Assembly (NCBI RefSeq): GCF_001761485.1 | Contig: NC_090775.1 | Span: 3,665,001 to 3,729,000 of the forward strand | DNA from: Yarrowia lipolytica | Lineage: Eukaryota; Ascomycota; Dipodascomycetes; Dipodascales | Direction of reading: 5' to 3' | Length of the DNA: 64,000 nt | Part shown: piece after piece, positions 28,851-38,965 of the stretch | Layout: every line of letters begins with the position of its first letter | How positions within the stretch are numbered: the stretch's first letter is position 1 | Made by a program: the position numbers and the translations under genes | The notes under the pieces: model-generated | Told to the model about the DNA's origin: nothing | Seen by the model: only the letters and a program-made list of their open reading frames with translations | Databases searched by the model: none

Positions 28851-31137
28851 CCCCAATATGGATGAGGTAGAAATAGCCGTTGATCAACAGGCGGGGTAAT
28901 GGGCCTGGTGAGTGGTTAGATGTGGCTACTTGTAGAAAGGGGTTTTGGTGTTAAACAGATAAATCGGTTGGTTCTGATTGATACCGATTGGTGCCGATTA
29001 TTTCCCTCTTTTGTGCAATGTGGAGGCTCACAGGTTTTGTCTCAACCCCAGCAGCGGTGGAGCGTGGATTTGAGCTACTTGTATATGGCCCCAAATTAAC
29101 AGCCATAGCGACAGTTATTCTGCACCTGAGGACATTTTTAAGCGCAAATGAGTGACAGCCATTCAGCAGCTCAGTAAAAATACTTGTTCTTGTACATCAT
29201 GTTTATATCCCACCAAGTAATCTACATTGTACAAGCGCCGCCATTATGGCCCATTATCACCCCCCCCCATGACCCCCCACGTAAGTCTCTGTGCACAGCA
29301 CGTTGCCAAGACTTCTTCGGTTAAATTAATATTACTTGTACTGTTCAATGGTGGGTTGTTGAATAATTATCGTGACTGGCAGCTCCGTCGAGCTCATCTC
29401 CTATTGCAGTTGAAGACTCACAGAGTGTATGGTTACAACTTGAACCATGTCGCCTGACCAGTTTAAGCCGTGATGAGCAATCTGTGACGTCACCTGGAAC
29501 GAGGGTATGGGCATGCACTGGTAGCAACACGTGTATGTATCGTACCAGTACATCCCGTACAAGTACATACTATACATACATACATACACATGTCAGTCAC
29601 ACCCACAGTTGCTACGTATTTGTAGTACACCCTTCACCCAACATTCGGCTATACCAAATTCGGCAGTGGAACGCAAAGGCGGTCACGCGAAAGGCCACGC
29701 AAGACCACGCACCCAACACGATACTCCACACAGTCAATGCACCATATGCAGGGACATCGGACTTTGCTATTTTGGGAGCCGATTGCGACTTGTTTGGGAA
29801 GTGGGAGACCAGTGGAAGGTGCAAACTCTAAGGTCTGGATCTCTCGAAAATCAGCTGAGCTGGGTAAAAAACGAGGGTTTTTCCGATGCATCAAAGGGCC
29901 GCTGCGATAGTCGCGATTTTCACGATCGGCTGTGTTGTGAATGTTAATGTTCCCCCAACAGAAGGAGCACATCAGAGCTGGGGTAATGTAGAGCACGGAA
30001 CAAGAGCGATGTATCGTATGTACAGTGGACAGTACCAACATGTGCCTGATTGTCGTGTCGGCGCGTCCGATTTTGACACATGCTGGTACGGTGTAAGGTG
30101 TAATTAATCTACAATAGCAACGGTATTATTGAAAATATAGAGATGAAATTATCGTGCTATTGCTGTTATGTTCGGTTTTCAAGTGGTCAATTGCCGGGTA
30201 AGAGAACAAGCCACGAACAGAAGATGGGATCGTGTGCGCTTAACCACGCTCGTGCTTCTAACCGACGACTCCCAAAAGTGGGGTTATAATGTCGGAATCA
30301 GAAATACGGCTCATACCTTGGGGGCATTCTTCCAATCCGTTCCGAACCTTTCCGACCTTTCCCGAGCTGGGGCGATACCCACGGTTGTAGCAAAAAAGGG
30401 AGGAATATTCTTGACGTTGTTGCAGGGGAAATGAGAGTTCTACGCATGTGATTGTAAAGTGGGATGGGGGTGGGGGGAATAATGGATAAAAGAAGGTGTT
30501 TTGAGGTTCAATTGAATTCCAATTGCATCATCAACTGTCTAGGACCATCCAACCGCTCGGAAATCCCTCAAACACCACATTACACCTTCTCCAGCGCTCT
30601 TCCCCGCTGAAGTCATCTCAAAAATGCACGTCCCAACGCCATGTAAGGACATGTACTAATATGTAATAAAGTTTGGATGCATGTCGGGTCTGCGCTTCGT
30701 GTGCTGTGTTGCCTGAATGAGCTGGAGGGTTAGGAAACTTGGTGAGAGGCTCAGATGCGGGGAATCGGGATGGCTTTACAACTGGGGTGCAGCCGTTAGG
30801 CCGGAAGGAGGGGGACTGGCGGAGATAAGGAGTTTTCGAGTTGGGGGGATCAATGGACAGCTTCGCTATCTCCCATCTGCGAAAGTGCCCCGCATTTCAC
30901 CCTTGTCTTATGAGTCCCTGACACTGTCATGATTTCTTTCTCCCACCAGTGTCGTGGGTCTAGGGGCTGTCATTTTATTTTTCCGCCACGCTTCTTACCT
31001 TAGCCTCGGCATGCAAGAGACTGACAGGCTTTATGTATCATGTATGTATCACGGATTTTTGAGCTATGTTCACAATTGTTCGGAGTCTAAAGTTGGTAGC
31101 AACTAGGCTCTAAATAGGATGAATTGTCTCGACCGAT
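28851..31137. other. Gene-poor region
   Basis: No gene with coding character. Contains a C9 run at about 29262, a short CATA repeat at 29570-29588 and an 11-codon ORF at 30624 preceded by a leader-like C-rich stretch, too short to support. Confidence 0.5.
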
Positions 31138-31150
31138 TTATATATAAAAG
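31138..31150 (+). promoter_or_regulatory. TATA box of the aspartate aminotransferase gene
   Basis: TTTATATATAAAAG lies about 370 bp upstream of the splice-built start codon, implying a long 5' leader. A CACGTG is found further down at 31289-31294, within the likely leader. Confidence 0.5.
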
Positions 31151-31518
31151 AGACGCATCCGCCCCCACGGATCCGCTGAAGCTCTCCACCATCTAGTCAT
31201 CTCACGACATTTGACTAACGACTCTATTTATTAACCTGACGGTGCACCCCAACCCAGTAACACGTTACTAACTACCCCGTCTCTATCACCACGTGACTCT
31301 GAACCAAATCTTTGGCTTTATTTTCACGTTCCCAACACAAAATCCAAACCGCCAATCACCCCATCTTTTTAATCAGCAACTCTCCCCTCAACACTACGGT
31401 TTTCGAAGTAGTTATTTATTCATATTTATAAGTGAGTATGAATTGAACGCATTGACTGCTGAAGTGACCTGCCAAATCGACGATATTACGCACCAGCCAA
31501 GCCACCAACTTCACAACC

Positions 31519-32925
31519 AGTGAGCGCCTTGTGGAAACAGACCTTTGCGCATTTGCGCTCTTGAGTCGTCGTGCACAAACAGAAAAACACGATTTCGCTC
31601 GACCTCGCACCCCAACAACAACTAACACAGTGTCATACTTTGCATCAGTCCCCGCAGCTCCCGCAGATGCCCTTTTCGGCCTCATGGCCAAGTACAAGGC
31701 CGATACCTTCGACAAGAAGGTCGACCTCGGAGTCGGAGCCTACCGAGATAACACCGGAAAACCCTGGGTCCTCCCTGTCGTCTCCAAGGTCGATTCTCTG
31801 ATTGTCGCCGACCCCACTGCCAACCACGAGTACCTCCCCATCACTGGTCTGCCAGACTTCACCAAGTCTGCCGCCAAGCTGATTCTGGGGCCTGACTCTC
31901 CTGCCATCAAGGAGAACCGAGTTGCCTCTTGCCAGACAATCTCTGGAACTGGAGCAAACCATCTGGGATCTCTCTTCCTGTCGCGGTTCCCCTCCTCCGC
32001 CGCTCCCCCCAAGAGCGTCTTCCTCAGCCGTTCTCCCCCTTCCCCTGGAGCAACCGGAGATACTCCTCCCCGAGCTGCTGGCGGCCGAATCTGGATCTCC
32101 AACCCCACCTGGGCCAACCACAAGCAGATCTTCGAGAACGTCGGTCTGACCGTTAAGCAGTACCCCTACTGGGACCCCAAGACTCTAGGTCTGGACCTCA
32201 AGGGCATGCTCAACGCTCTGGAGAATGAGACCCGACCCGGAGACATTGTTCTGTTGCACGCCTGCGCACACAACCCCACCGGTGTTGACCCTGCTCGAGA
32301 GGAGTGGGAGAAGATTGCCGCTGTCTGCAAGTCCAAGAAGCTCTTCCCCTTCTTCGACTCTGCCTACCAGGGCTTTGCCTCCGGTGATCTCGAGCGAGAC
32401 GCCTGGGCAGTCCAGTACTTTGTTTCCCAGGGCCTGGAGCTGCTCATCTGCCAGTCCTTCGCAAAGAACTTTGGCCTGTACGGCCAGCGGGCCGGATGCC
32501 TGCACTTCATCACCCAGACCGCCAAGGCGTCGGAGAACGTCAAGTCACAGCTTGCCTTCCTGCAGCGATCAGAAATCTCCAACCCTCCCATCTACGGTGC
32601 CCGAATTGTGGCCCGAGTTCTTAACAACCCCGAGCTCTTCAATGAGTGGAAGGAAAACCTGCTGGAGATGGCCAACCGAATCAAGAGCATGCGAGATGCG
32701 CTCAAGAGCGAACTCATCAAGCTTGATACTCCCGGTAACTGGGACCATATCACTAACCAGATTGGTATGTTCTCTTTCACCGGTCTGTCGCCCCAGCAGG
32801 TGGACCGACTGGTTAACGAGTTCCACGTTTACCTGACCAAGAACGGCCGAATTTCCATGGCTGGTCTTAACACACACAACGTCGCTTACGTCGCCAAGGC
32901 CTTTGATGCCGTCGTTCGAGGTTAA
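31519..32925 (+). CDS. AAT2: Aspartate aminotransferase, cytosolic type, spliced start codon
   Basis: PLP enzyme converting aspartate and 2-oxoglutarate to oxaloacetate and glutamate. Family blocks: VDLGVGAYRD, EYLPITGL, SGTGANHLG, NPTWANHKQIF, HACAHNPTGVDP, the PLP lysine in SFAKNFGLYGQR, and C-terminal NGRISMAGL. The 3' splice site CTAACACAG (31622-31630) is followed by TGTCATACTTT, so an exon ending in A yields ATG-S-Y-F. Donors ending in A exist at 31520 (GTGAGC, after a typical leader CACAACC) and 31432 (GTGAGT). With the first, CDS is 31519 plus 31631-32925, 431 residues. Unspliced, an in-frame ATG at 31531 adds 33 residues. A Pro/Ser-rich insertion of about 27 residues (about 121-153) sits before NPTW and is not usual for the family. 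Confidence 0.85.
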   Translation, partial: SERLVETDLCAFALLSRRAQTEKHDFARPRTPTTTNTVSYFASVPAAPADALFGLMAKYKADTFDKKVDLGVGAYRDNTGKPWVLPVVSKVDSLIVADPTANHEYLPITGLPDFTKSAAKLILGPDSPAIKENRVASCQTISGTGANHLGSLFLSRFPSSAAPPKSVFLSRSPPSPGATGDTPPRAAGGRIWISNPTWANHKQIFENVGLTVKQYPYWDPKTLGLDLKGMLNALENETRPGDIVLLHACAHNPTGVDPAREEWEKIAAVCKSKKLFPFFDSAYQGFASGDLERDAWAVQYFVSQGLELLICQSFAKNFGLYGQRAGCLHFITQTAKASENVKSQLAFLQRSEISNPPIYGARIVARVLNNPELFNEWKENLLEMANRIKSMRDALKSELIKLDTPGNWDHITNQIGMFSFTGLSPQQVDRLVNEFHVYLTKNGRISMAGLNTHNVAYVAKAFDAVVRG

Positions 32926-33239
32926 TTATGTATTTGGAGTAGGATAGATTTAATATCATGTTTAGATGTCTTATTATCGCGTATATTACAGCATCTTTAA
33001 AGACTGCAAGCACATGCAAGTAAAAAATTCTTTTTGTATTTTGTGATTAAAAAGCTGGATTCCCAGCTTAAGCTCTCGGCATGCACAGATCAGCATGATT
33101 TATCAACAATCAGCTTGCTGGGCAAATCTGCATGATAACAGCACATGCAGCAAGCCATTGAAGCAAACATCGCAGCAACTTGTAGACACGATATTACAGT
33201 GAATAAATATTTAATGAGAGCTTAGTTGTTAGTATGGAA
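32926..33239. other. Intergenic, convergent 3' ends
   Basis: Short 3' flank shared by the aminotransferase and the WD40 gene. Nothing else seen. Confidence 0.6.
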
Positions 33240-34631
33240 TTAGCACACGTCGTAGCTAGGAAAGACCCGCCGACTCTTGACGTTAACACGCCACGAGGTG
33301 ATGCCCATTTCGGTGCCGACAAGCAGGGAGCCTCCGTCGTAGGGGCTCCAGCACATGCCGCTAATGTCGTGTTCTCGGTAGGTGAGCCGACGGGACTCTC
33401 CAGAGTTGAGGGCGGGCAACGACACTCTGGAAGAAGAAGAAGAGGACGGAGGAGCAGCCGAGAATGCGGAATAAACTGGGGGAGCGTAATTGGTGGCATG
33501 GTCAGTGATGGGGGTGATTTGGGGCTCGGAGTCCAGTGAAATGTCCGAGCCTGCCATGTACTCTGACGAAGAGTTGGACAAGTCGGAGCGTCCGGATCGT
33601 GCTGATCGGATGGACCGCTGCGACCACTCCTCGGGATAGTAGTGGTGCATGGATTTTGGAGGTCGTGAATAGTAGGGCAGATGTAGCACCTGGTGGTTGG
33701 AGAAATCCCGGAGATCAACCATATGCACTCTGCCGCTGTGTTCGGAGATGAACATGATATCTTCGGGGCCCTCGGAGAACTTGAGGCATCGGAAGGCGCC
33801 ATGATTTTCCTCTCGGCGTGACGAGGGCACTTCCACGAGCGGTTTTGAGTGTTTTCGGACATCGTAAAGACGAGCCACTCCGTCCTGAGAAGCCACACCG
33901 AACAGAACTCCGTTAGGATGGAAGGCTGTTGAGAAGCCCGACTCAGAGCCAATCTCAATCGTGTGTGTCTTAACCCATCCGTACGCACCTCTGTTGCACA
34001 CGTAGACCTGGTTTGAGTCACCACAGGCCACCACGGTAGAGTTGTCGGGAGAGATCGAGGCGTGGTTTAAAGCCGACGTGAAGCGAAACTGGTCTTCGAC
34101 GGCAAATGATGCAGAGCCAATGGACAGAAAGTAGAGCAGGTGATCGTTGTTGCATACCAGGGCCTTGGTAGCATTGTCGTACAGCGTCACGGCGTTGTTG
34201 ATGGCCTCTCCCGTGAAGATCTCGCCCGAGTAGGTTTCTTTGGTGGCGATATTTCCGACACAAAAGAGACCCGGAGACGAGGCTGGAGGACGGGTCAGTC
34301 GAGACAGACTGCTGCCAAGAGAGGGTCTTCGAGGCCCACAAGTCTGGTCATAGACTCCTCCTGCAGCAACAATGCCATTCTGGACACGGACACAACGGGG
34401 TTCAAATTGGAATTCAAAGAGCGGCTGGTCAGATCCATCAAAGGATAGCTGTCGTATGGTGTTGTGGACCGGGTAGATGACAGAGTCGTGAGACATGCCT
34501 CGACCCATATCTGTGGCATGAATGAGATCACGCAACTGCCAGTGTTTGACGGTCACGTGTGCAGGGTAGAAGGTGTACTGGTCATGTAGCAGTGTATTCT
34601 GCGCCCGCAGCTGTGCAGTGTCGATGGTCAT
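33240..34631 (-). CDS. WD40-repeat protein with C-terminal DUF2415
   Basis: 463 residues forming a beta-propeller of WD-like repeats (about 45-330; for example SALNHASISPDNSTVVACGDSNQVYV, STAFHPNGVLFGVASQDGVARLYDVR, GAFRCLKFSEGPEDIMFISEHSGRVHMVDLRD). A Ser-rich linker (about 345-415) leads to the fungal DUF2415 signature REHDISGMCWSPYDGGSLLVG near the C-terminus, followed by GITSWRV and RRVFPSYD. Proteins of this kind are conserved in ascomycetes and poorly characterised; a scaffold role is likely but unproven. The 5' side shares a 1.47-kb divergent region with the ER protein at 36101. No intron. Confidence 0.8.
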   Translation of the reverse strand: MTIDTAQLRAQNTLLHDQYTFYPAHVTVKHWQLRDLIHATDMGRGMSHDSVIYPVHNTIRQLSFDGSDQPLFEFQFEPRCVRVQNGIVAAGGVYDQTCGPRRPSLGSSLSRLTRPPASSPGLFCVGNIATKETYSGEIFTGEAINNAVTLYDNATKALVCNNDHLLYFLSIGSASFAVEDQFRFTSALNHASISPDNSTVVACGDSNQVYVCNRGAYGWVKTHTIEIGSESGFSTAFHPNGVLFGVASQDGVARLYDVRKHSKPLVEVPSSRREENHGAFRCLKFSEGPEDIMFISEHSGRVHMVDLRDFSNHQVLHLPYYSRPPKSMHHYYPEEWSQRSIRSARSGRSDLSNSSSEYMAGSDISLDSEPQITPITDHATNYAPPVYSAFSAAPPSSSSSSRVSLPALNSGESRRLTYREHDISGMCWSPYDGGSLLVGTEMGITSWRVNVKSRRVFPSYDVC

Positions 34632-36100
34632 ATCGAGAGGGAGATGTGCGGGTTGTGAGAAGTGGCCGTGGTTGTTGACAAGTAGTGGAATTACACTATT
34701 ACACTAACAAAATTACATGATATTGCTGCAGTCCATTTTAACCTTGCCATACAGCATACCGCCTTGATGTCATGTGGTCTGCTGTGACCCCCAAAAGTCC
34801 TTATCTCAACTTTAATGCGACAGATGAGCCCGTGGTTTTAAGCAGTGGTACACAGGAGATCCTAGAGCTGTCAGAGGAGGGCTGGGGAGTCCAACTTTCT
34901 CCCAAACACCCGCTTTGGACATGTGAATTCGCCAATTCGCATCCTATTCATTTCCCGCCACTGCATACCCCGCAAATGGCGGCTTACAGTGTTCTCATAG
35001 GCAGCTACAAAGTACAGTATGTACTTGTGCAGTAGATGTACTGTTGGGGGTACATTGCAGGCCGGAAAACTCCAGTCATGGATAAACTGTGTAAGATAGA
35101 GAGAGCCCTCGGGCTTGAACATAAATATGGCATGCAAAATCGAAGATAGTAAAACATGGGGATAACAGGGATGACAGTTTGCGGTTTTCACATAATGCGA
35201 CACACACACTGCGACTCTAGATGTGCCAAGGGGGGTCTAAACTGGCTCTTGTCTATACGGGGCTCTGCAGCTAAGGCGGCGATTGTGTAGAGTGGATAAT
35301 ATGAGGATTTTCCTTGTGACTTTTATCAGAAGCCCGAGTGTATTTCGGGTGACGAGACTGTGACGAGACTGTGACGAGACATTGGGGTAATTTCGGTAAT
35401 GAGACATCCGGTGGAGTTGCTTAGTAAGGGTGGAAGCGCATCCACCAGCAGGTGGACAAGAGAGTGTATGTACAGTACATGACCCAAGAACAGACAAATG
35501 ATCACATATCCTTTGCGAGTGCTGTAAGTATGCCACTTTTTGAGTATGTTTTGGTTGGTTTTTGAGTGTCATTTAGTAGTGAGAGATTTGCTTGGCTTGT
35601 CAACTAAAAGTAACTAATTAAGCAGATTCTGTAGTTGCATATTCCCACTATAATGTTGATATGACATCGCATAAAAATATACAGAAGGTTTCATTTTTAA
35701 AGATGAACCCAGCTACGCAGCTGCTCACTGATATGTACAAAGCTGTCTACTTCTTATTACTGTATAGACCCCCCCCACCCAACTGTGGAACATTCTGGCT
35801 TACTTCCTTCAACATGCATGAGGTGCACACGAGCCAAAAGGATGTCTTCTAAAGAGTGATTCAAGTCGTTTTGAGTGGCAAAAAAGACAAAATTCTTATA
35901 AAACCCACAGAGAAAACAGATTATCACCTTTTACTACACGTTTTTGAACCGATTTAAGCCCGTAATACCACATATAATTTCTCGCCACTTCTAACTCAAA
36001 GCGTGTTAAACTCAGACACCGTACAGGGCCTCGGTGGCTAAAAGTGAGGTGCCGTAACCACCATCTTCCAAACATTGTCCCAACACAACTAGCCGCCAAC
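34632..36100. other. Divergent promoter region, WD40 / ER thioredoxin protein
   Basis: No gene recognised in 1.47 kb. It contains three tandem copies of GTGACGAGACT at about 35350-35380 and GTACAGTATGTAC-type motifs at 35011-35024 and 35468-35478. Confidence 0.55.
35350..35380 (+). repeat. Tandem repeat, GTGACGAGACT x 3
   Basis: Three consecutive near-perfect copies of an 11-base unit in the divergent promoter. It may be replication slippage or a repeated binding site; no factor is assigned. Confidence 0.7.
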
Positions 36101-37765
36101 ATGAGATGTCTGCTGATATTGCTGTTTTTGGCGTCGGTGGCGCTCGCCTCGTTCTACAAAAACAGCCCCGTCGTGGAAGCCAAGGGTAACTTGGGCCCGG
36201 TGCTCAAGTCCAACAAAACCTCCATTGTGGAGTTCTATGCTCCATGGTGCGGACACTGTCGAAACCTGTTGCCCGAGTACGTCAAGGCCAGTAAGGGTCT
36301 GCGAGGTCTCGCCAACGTAGTCGCCGTTGACTGTGATCAGGAGATCAACAAACCCGTATGTGCCCAATGGAAGGTCCAGGGTTTCCCCACCCTCAAGATC
36401 TTCCGACCCTTCAACGATCCCAAGACCGGAAAGAAGATGCGGCCCATGGTTGAGGACTACAAGGGTCCTCGGGAGGCCGCTACCATAGTCAAGGAGGTTT
36501 CTGGTCGAATCAAGAACCTAACAAAGCGTCTCTCTAGTGTCGCTGACCTGAAGAGTCTGATGGAGAGCACCGAAGAGGACGTCCACCACATACTGTATCT
36601 TCCCGCTACCACCAAGAAGCTCGTTCAGGTTCCTCCCGTGCTTAAGGCCATCGCAATTGACTTTGTCGATACGGCCAAGGTCTCCTTCGCTCCCGGAAAG
36701 GCGGTGCCTGATATTGTCAAGCATCTCCAGCGAGAGTACCCTTCTCTGTCCAAGCTGGACACCACCAAGAGCCAGATTGTGCTGCTCAAAAAGGGCTACC
36801 ATCCTGCGTCTTCCAACAAGGACATGTCTCACGAGGGCATCCTCAAGTTCGTTAACCAGTACGTTATCATTCGAGAGGGCAAGAACCGAAACGCTCCTGC
36901 TAAGAAGACTCTCAAGGAGTTCATCGTCGAGTCCGACGTCCCCGATCTCACTACCGACAATGACTCTGTTGACGAGGAGGATGAGATTCTTACTGATGCC
37001 AAGGACGATATTGAGGTCGAGATTGTGGAGCAGGTTGAGGAAGTCACCCAGGAGGAGGCCGCTGCCCAACCCGATACCGATACCGACGATACTGAGCCCG
37101 AGCCTCTTATGGCAGATTCACCTTCTGATTCCGACTCTGACACCGATTACGATGCTGATACTGAGGAGATCGAGGACGAAAAGCCCTCCAAGATCACTCC
37201 TACTCCAGAGCAGATCAACCTCAACGGCGGACCAGAGCACCAGAAGGCCCAGATTCAGTCAATTATTGACAGGTACGGAGGAGAGGAGAAACACCCTCGA
37301 CAGGCCTCTCGAATCTACTCCTTCGCCGAGCTGCGAGATGCTTGTCTCAAGTCCGACTCTCCCACATGTGTTATCATGTCCACTTCTCCTTACAGCTTTC
37401 AGACCGACTTGCTGACGATCCACAAGGCTGCCCGACATGCCAGTGACGACACCTACAAGAAGGTCAAGTTTGTCTACTTTGTGGACATCACTGACGAGCT
37501 CGAGAGGCTTGCCGAGGAGCTTGGAATGGGCCCTTACACATACATGAAGCCTCCAGCTGACGCCAAGGGCGGAAAACACCATCTTCATGAGGGATCTTAT
37601 GTCCTTCTGGATATCCACAAAAACAAGGTCTACAAGATGCCCAGTTCTATCGTTAAGAACGACGGCAACATTGTCAACTTCGCCACCAAGGGCTACAAGA
37701 AGGTGGATGGCAAGAAGCTTCCTCCCAGATACAGATTTGAGTACTCTGACCGGGACGAGTTGTAA
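36101..37765 (+). CDS. MPD1: ER protein disulfide isomerase, Mpd1/PDIA6-like
   Basis: 554 residues with a signal peptide (MRCLLILLFLASVALAS), one catalytic thioredoxin domain (about 20-135) with active site WCGHC (Cys50, Cys53), a second redox-inactive domain (about 140-270), a very acidic linker (about 285-375, rich in Asp/Glu) and a C-terminal domain ending RDEL, an ER-retrieval tetrapeptide of the KDEL/HDEL type. It should form and isomerise disulfides in the ER lumen. The frame is open to 36044, but the start at 36101 is chosen because the signal peptide begins there. It is longer than yeast Mpd1 (318 residues), so orthology is approximate; fungal PDIA6-type proteins have this layout. Confidence 0.85.
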   Translation: MRCLLILLFLASVALASFYKNSPVVEAKGNLGPVLKSNKTSIVEFYAPWCGHCRNLLPEYVKASKGLRGLANVVAVDCDQEINKPVCAQWKVQGFPTLKIFRPFNDPKTGKKMRPMVEDYKGPREAATIVKEVSGRIKNLTKRLSSVADLKSLMESTEEDVHHILYLPATTKKLVQVPPVLKAIAIDFVDTAKVSFAPGKAVPDIVKHLQREYPSLSKLDTTKSQIVLLKKGYHPASSNKDMSHEGILKFVNQYVIIREGKNRNAPAKKTLKEFIVESDVPDLTTDNDSVDEEDEILTDAKDDIEVEIVEQVEEVTQEEAAAQPDTDTDDTEPEPLMADSPSDSDSDTDYDADTEEIEDEKPSKITPTPEQINLNGGPEHQKAQIQSIIDRYGGEEKHPRQASRIYSFAELRDACLKSDSPTCVIMSTSPYSFQTDLLTIHKAARHASDDTYKKVKFVYFVDITDELERLAEELGMGPYTYMKPPADAKGGKHHLHEGSYVLLDIHKNKVYKMPSSIVKNDGNIVNFATKGYKKVDGKKLPPRYRFEYSDRDEL

Positions 37766-38024
37766 CTACAAGATTGGTACATACGATAACACACACATGC
37801 TAGTAGTATATATAGATATAAAAATAATAATACGAATAACAACAATGCTAAACAGGCTCTTATAATCAAGTAAAAAACTACTTGGTACCACTGTACCTGT
37901 AGACAGTCTTGCCCTGTTTGGTACAAGCACCGGTATGGGTAGCTTCAGCTGAACGCATTGTAACCCACACACTCTTAGTCAGCCAAGAGGACAAAAATAT
38001 ATCTCAGACGAGCGCAAAAAGATA

Positions 38025-38116
38025 CTCCGCAACGGAGAATTGAACTCCGGGTCCCCCGCGTGCTTGAACATTGTTTCTGGAACAGGCGGAAATTCTAGCC
38101 AACTAACTATTGCCGA
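38025..38116 (-). tRNA. Intron-containing tRNA, anticodon read as GTT (Asn?)
   Basis: On the minus strand TCGGCAA pairs with TTGCGGA except one G-G mismatch, discriminator G. The D arm (TAGTTAGTTGGCTAGAAT) and T arm (CGGAG-TTCAATT-CTCCG) resemble tRNA-Asp. The anticodon stem TCCGC / GCGGG leaves loop CTGTTC..C with a 19-nt intron, so the anticodon is GTT (Asn) rather than GTC, and position 37 is C, which is abnormal. T5 follows 3'. It may be an unusual tRNA-Asn, a mutated tRNA-Asp, or a pseudogene. Confidence 0.6.
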
Positions 38117-38158
38117 ATTTTCGATGGATTTCGGAGGTTAAGATAGCCCTATTTAGAC

Positions 38159-38339
38159 GTCGCAACATGGTGGTCGTGGCTATAAGGGCGGAAGCGCGGG
38201 AAGGAAATGAGGCGCCGAAGTTGTTTTTTTACTCTAGGAGTTTATTACGGATGGCTGGTAGCACATTGACGTTACTCGTGAGGTTCTGACTCACGCTAAA
38301 TAATACACGCCTTGACGTCTCAGATTAATGGAATTATGG

Positions 38340-38372
<33 letters not shown>

Positions 38373-38735
38373 AACAAACCACACCGAGCTACTCCAACTT
38401 CAACTCCCCGATGGCGCAAAGACTCACTCAAACACGACACACACGAATCATATTCATGATCCCTATCCGAATTACACCGTCTACGACCTATTATGAGAAC
38501 AAACTAAACCAACCTCGAGTCTGGAAAAGACAGGAAACGATTGATATGATTTCTTGATCTGTTAGCCATGATTCACTACCACGAGACCACGACAAGGACA
38601 AGAACTAGTCTACAAACCAACTGACATGCGCCTCGCAGCGCACACCGCAATGATTCAGAAGTGTATGATTTATTGAACGCCAATAACCCGGCTTACTAGG
38701 TATATAGCTGTAATGAATCATTAGAATAAAAAAAA
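38159..38735 (+). mobile_element. A-tailed retroelement, near full-length copy
   Basis: Starts TCGCAACATGGTGGTCGTGGC, like the copy at 770-1352 (minus). It has an internal A31 tract at 38339-38370 and ends GTAATGAATCATTAGAAT plus A8. Length about 577 bp; no RT ORF. Weak Pol III-like boxes are present in the left part (TGGCTATAAGG at about 38170 and GGTTCTGACTC at about 38282). The 5' end lies 43 bp upstream of the tRNA at 38025-38116 and points away from it. Confidence 0.7.
38339..38370 (+). repeat. Internal A31 tract of the element
   Basis: A pure A-run between the left (about 180 bp) and right (about 365 bp) parts of the element; the copy at 770-1352 has an A-rich tract at the same place. 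The copy at 26287-26690 begins close to this point. Confidence 0.85.
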
Positions 38736-38827
38736 CATTAGAATATATAAAAAAAAGTGAATCATTGGAATAAAAAATAAAATAAAAAGTAATGAATCAT
38801 TAGAATAAAAAAAGAAAAAAAGAAAAA
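38736..38827 (+). mobile_element. Stack of short A-tailed element ends
   Basis: Three successive remnants, each ending CATTAGAATA.., CATTGGAATAAAA and GAATCATTAGAATAAAA, lie head to tail behind the long copy. They look like older 5'-truncated insertions displaced by newer ones. Confidence 0.6.
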
Positions 38828-38965
38828 AGGGTTGATATATTTATCCGCTCAAGAGATGGAACAGGAAGAATACGTGAACAAGCGAACACGAATGTCATGC
38901 GCTCTCCTGAACTACCGAAATCGAATCTGATCTGCGGGTATAACACTGTCTTGGTCTATTTCCCT
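38828..38965 (+). mobile_element. A-tailed retroelement remnant, family B
   Basis: Matches 545-766 (minus) and 53358-53450 (plus): shared blocks include GGAACAGGAAGAATACGTGAACAAG, CGAACACGAATGTCATGCGC and TGCGGGTATAAC. It is the outermost and probably oldest member of this stack. Confidence 0.55.

Noticed and set aside
29531-29947. 138-codon ORF in the gene-poor region
   Set aside because: No codon bias, no recognisable domain, composition like flanking intergenic DNA.
30624-30659. 11-codon ORF after a leader-like stretch
   Set aside because: Too short to support as a gene from sequence alone.
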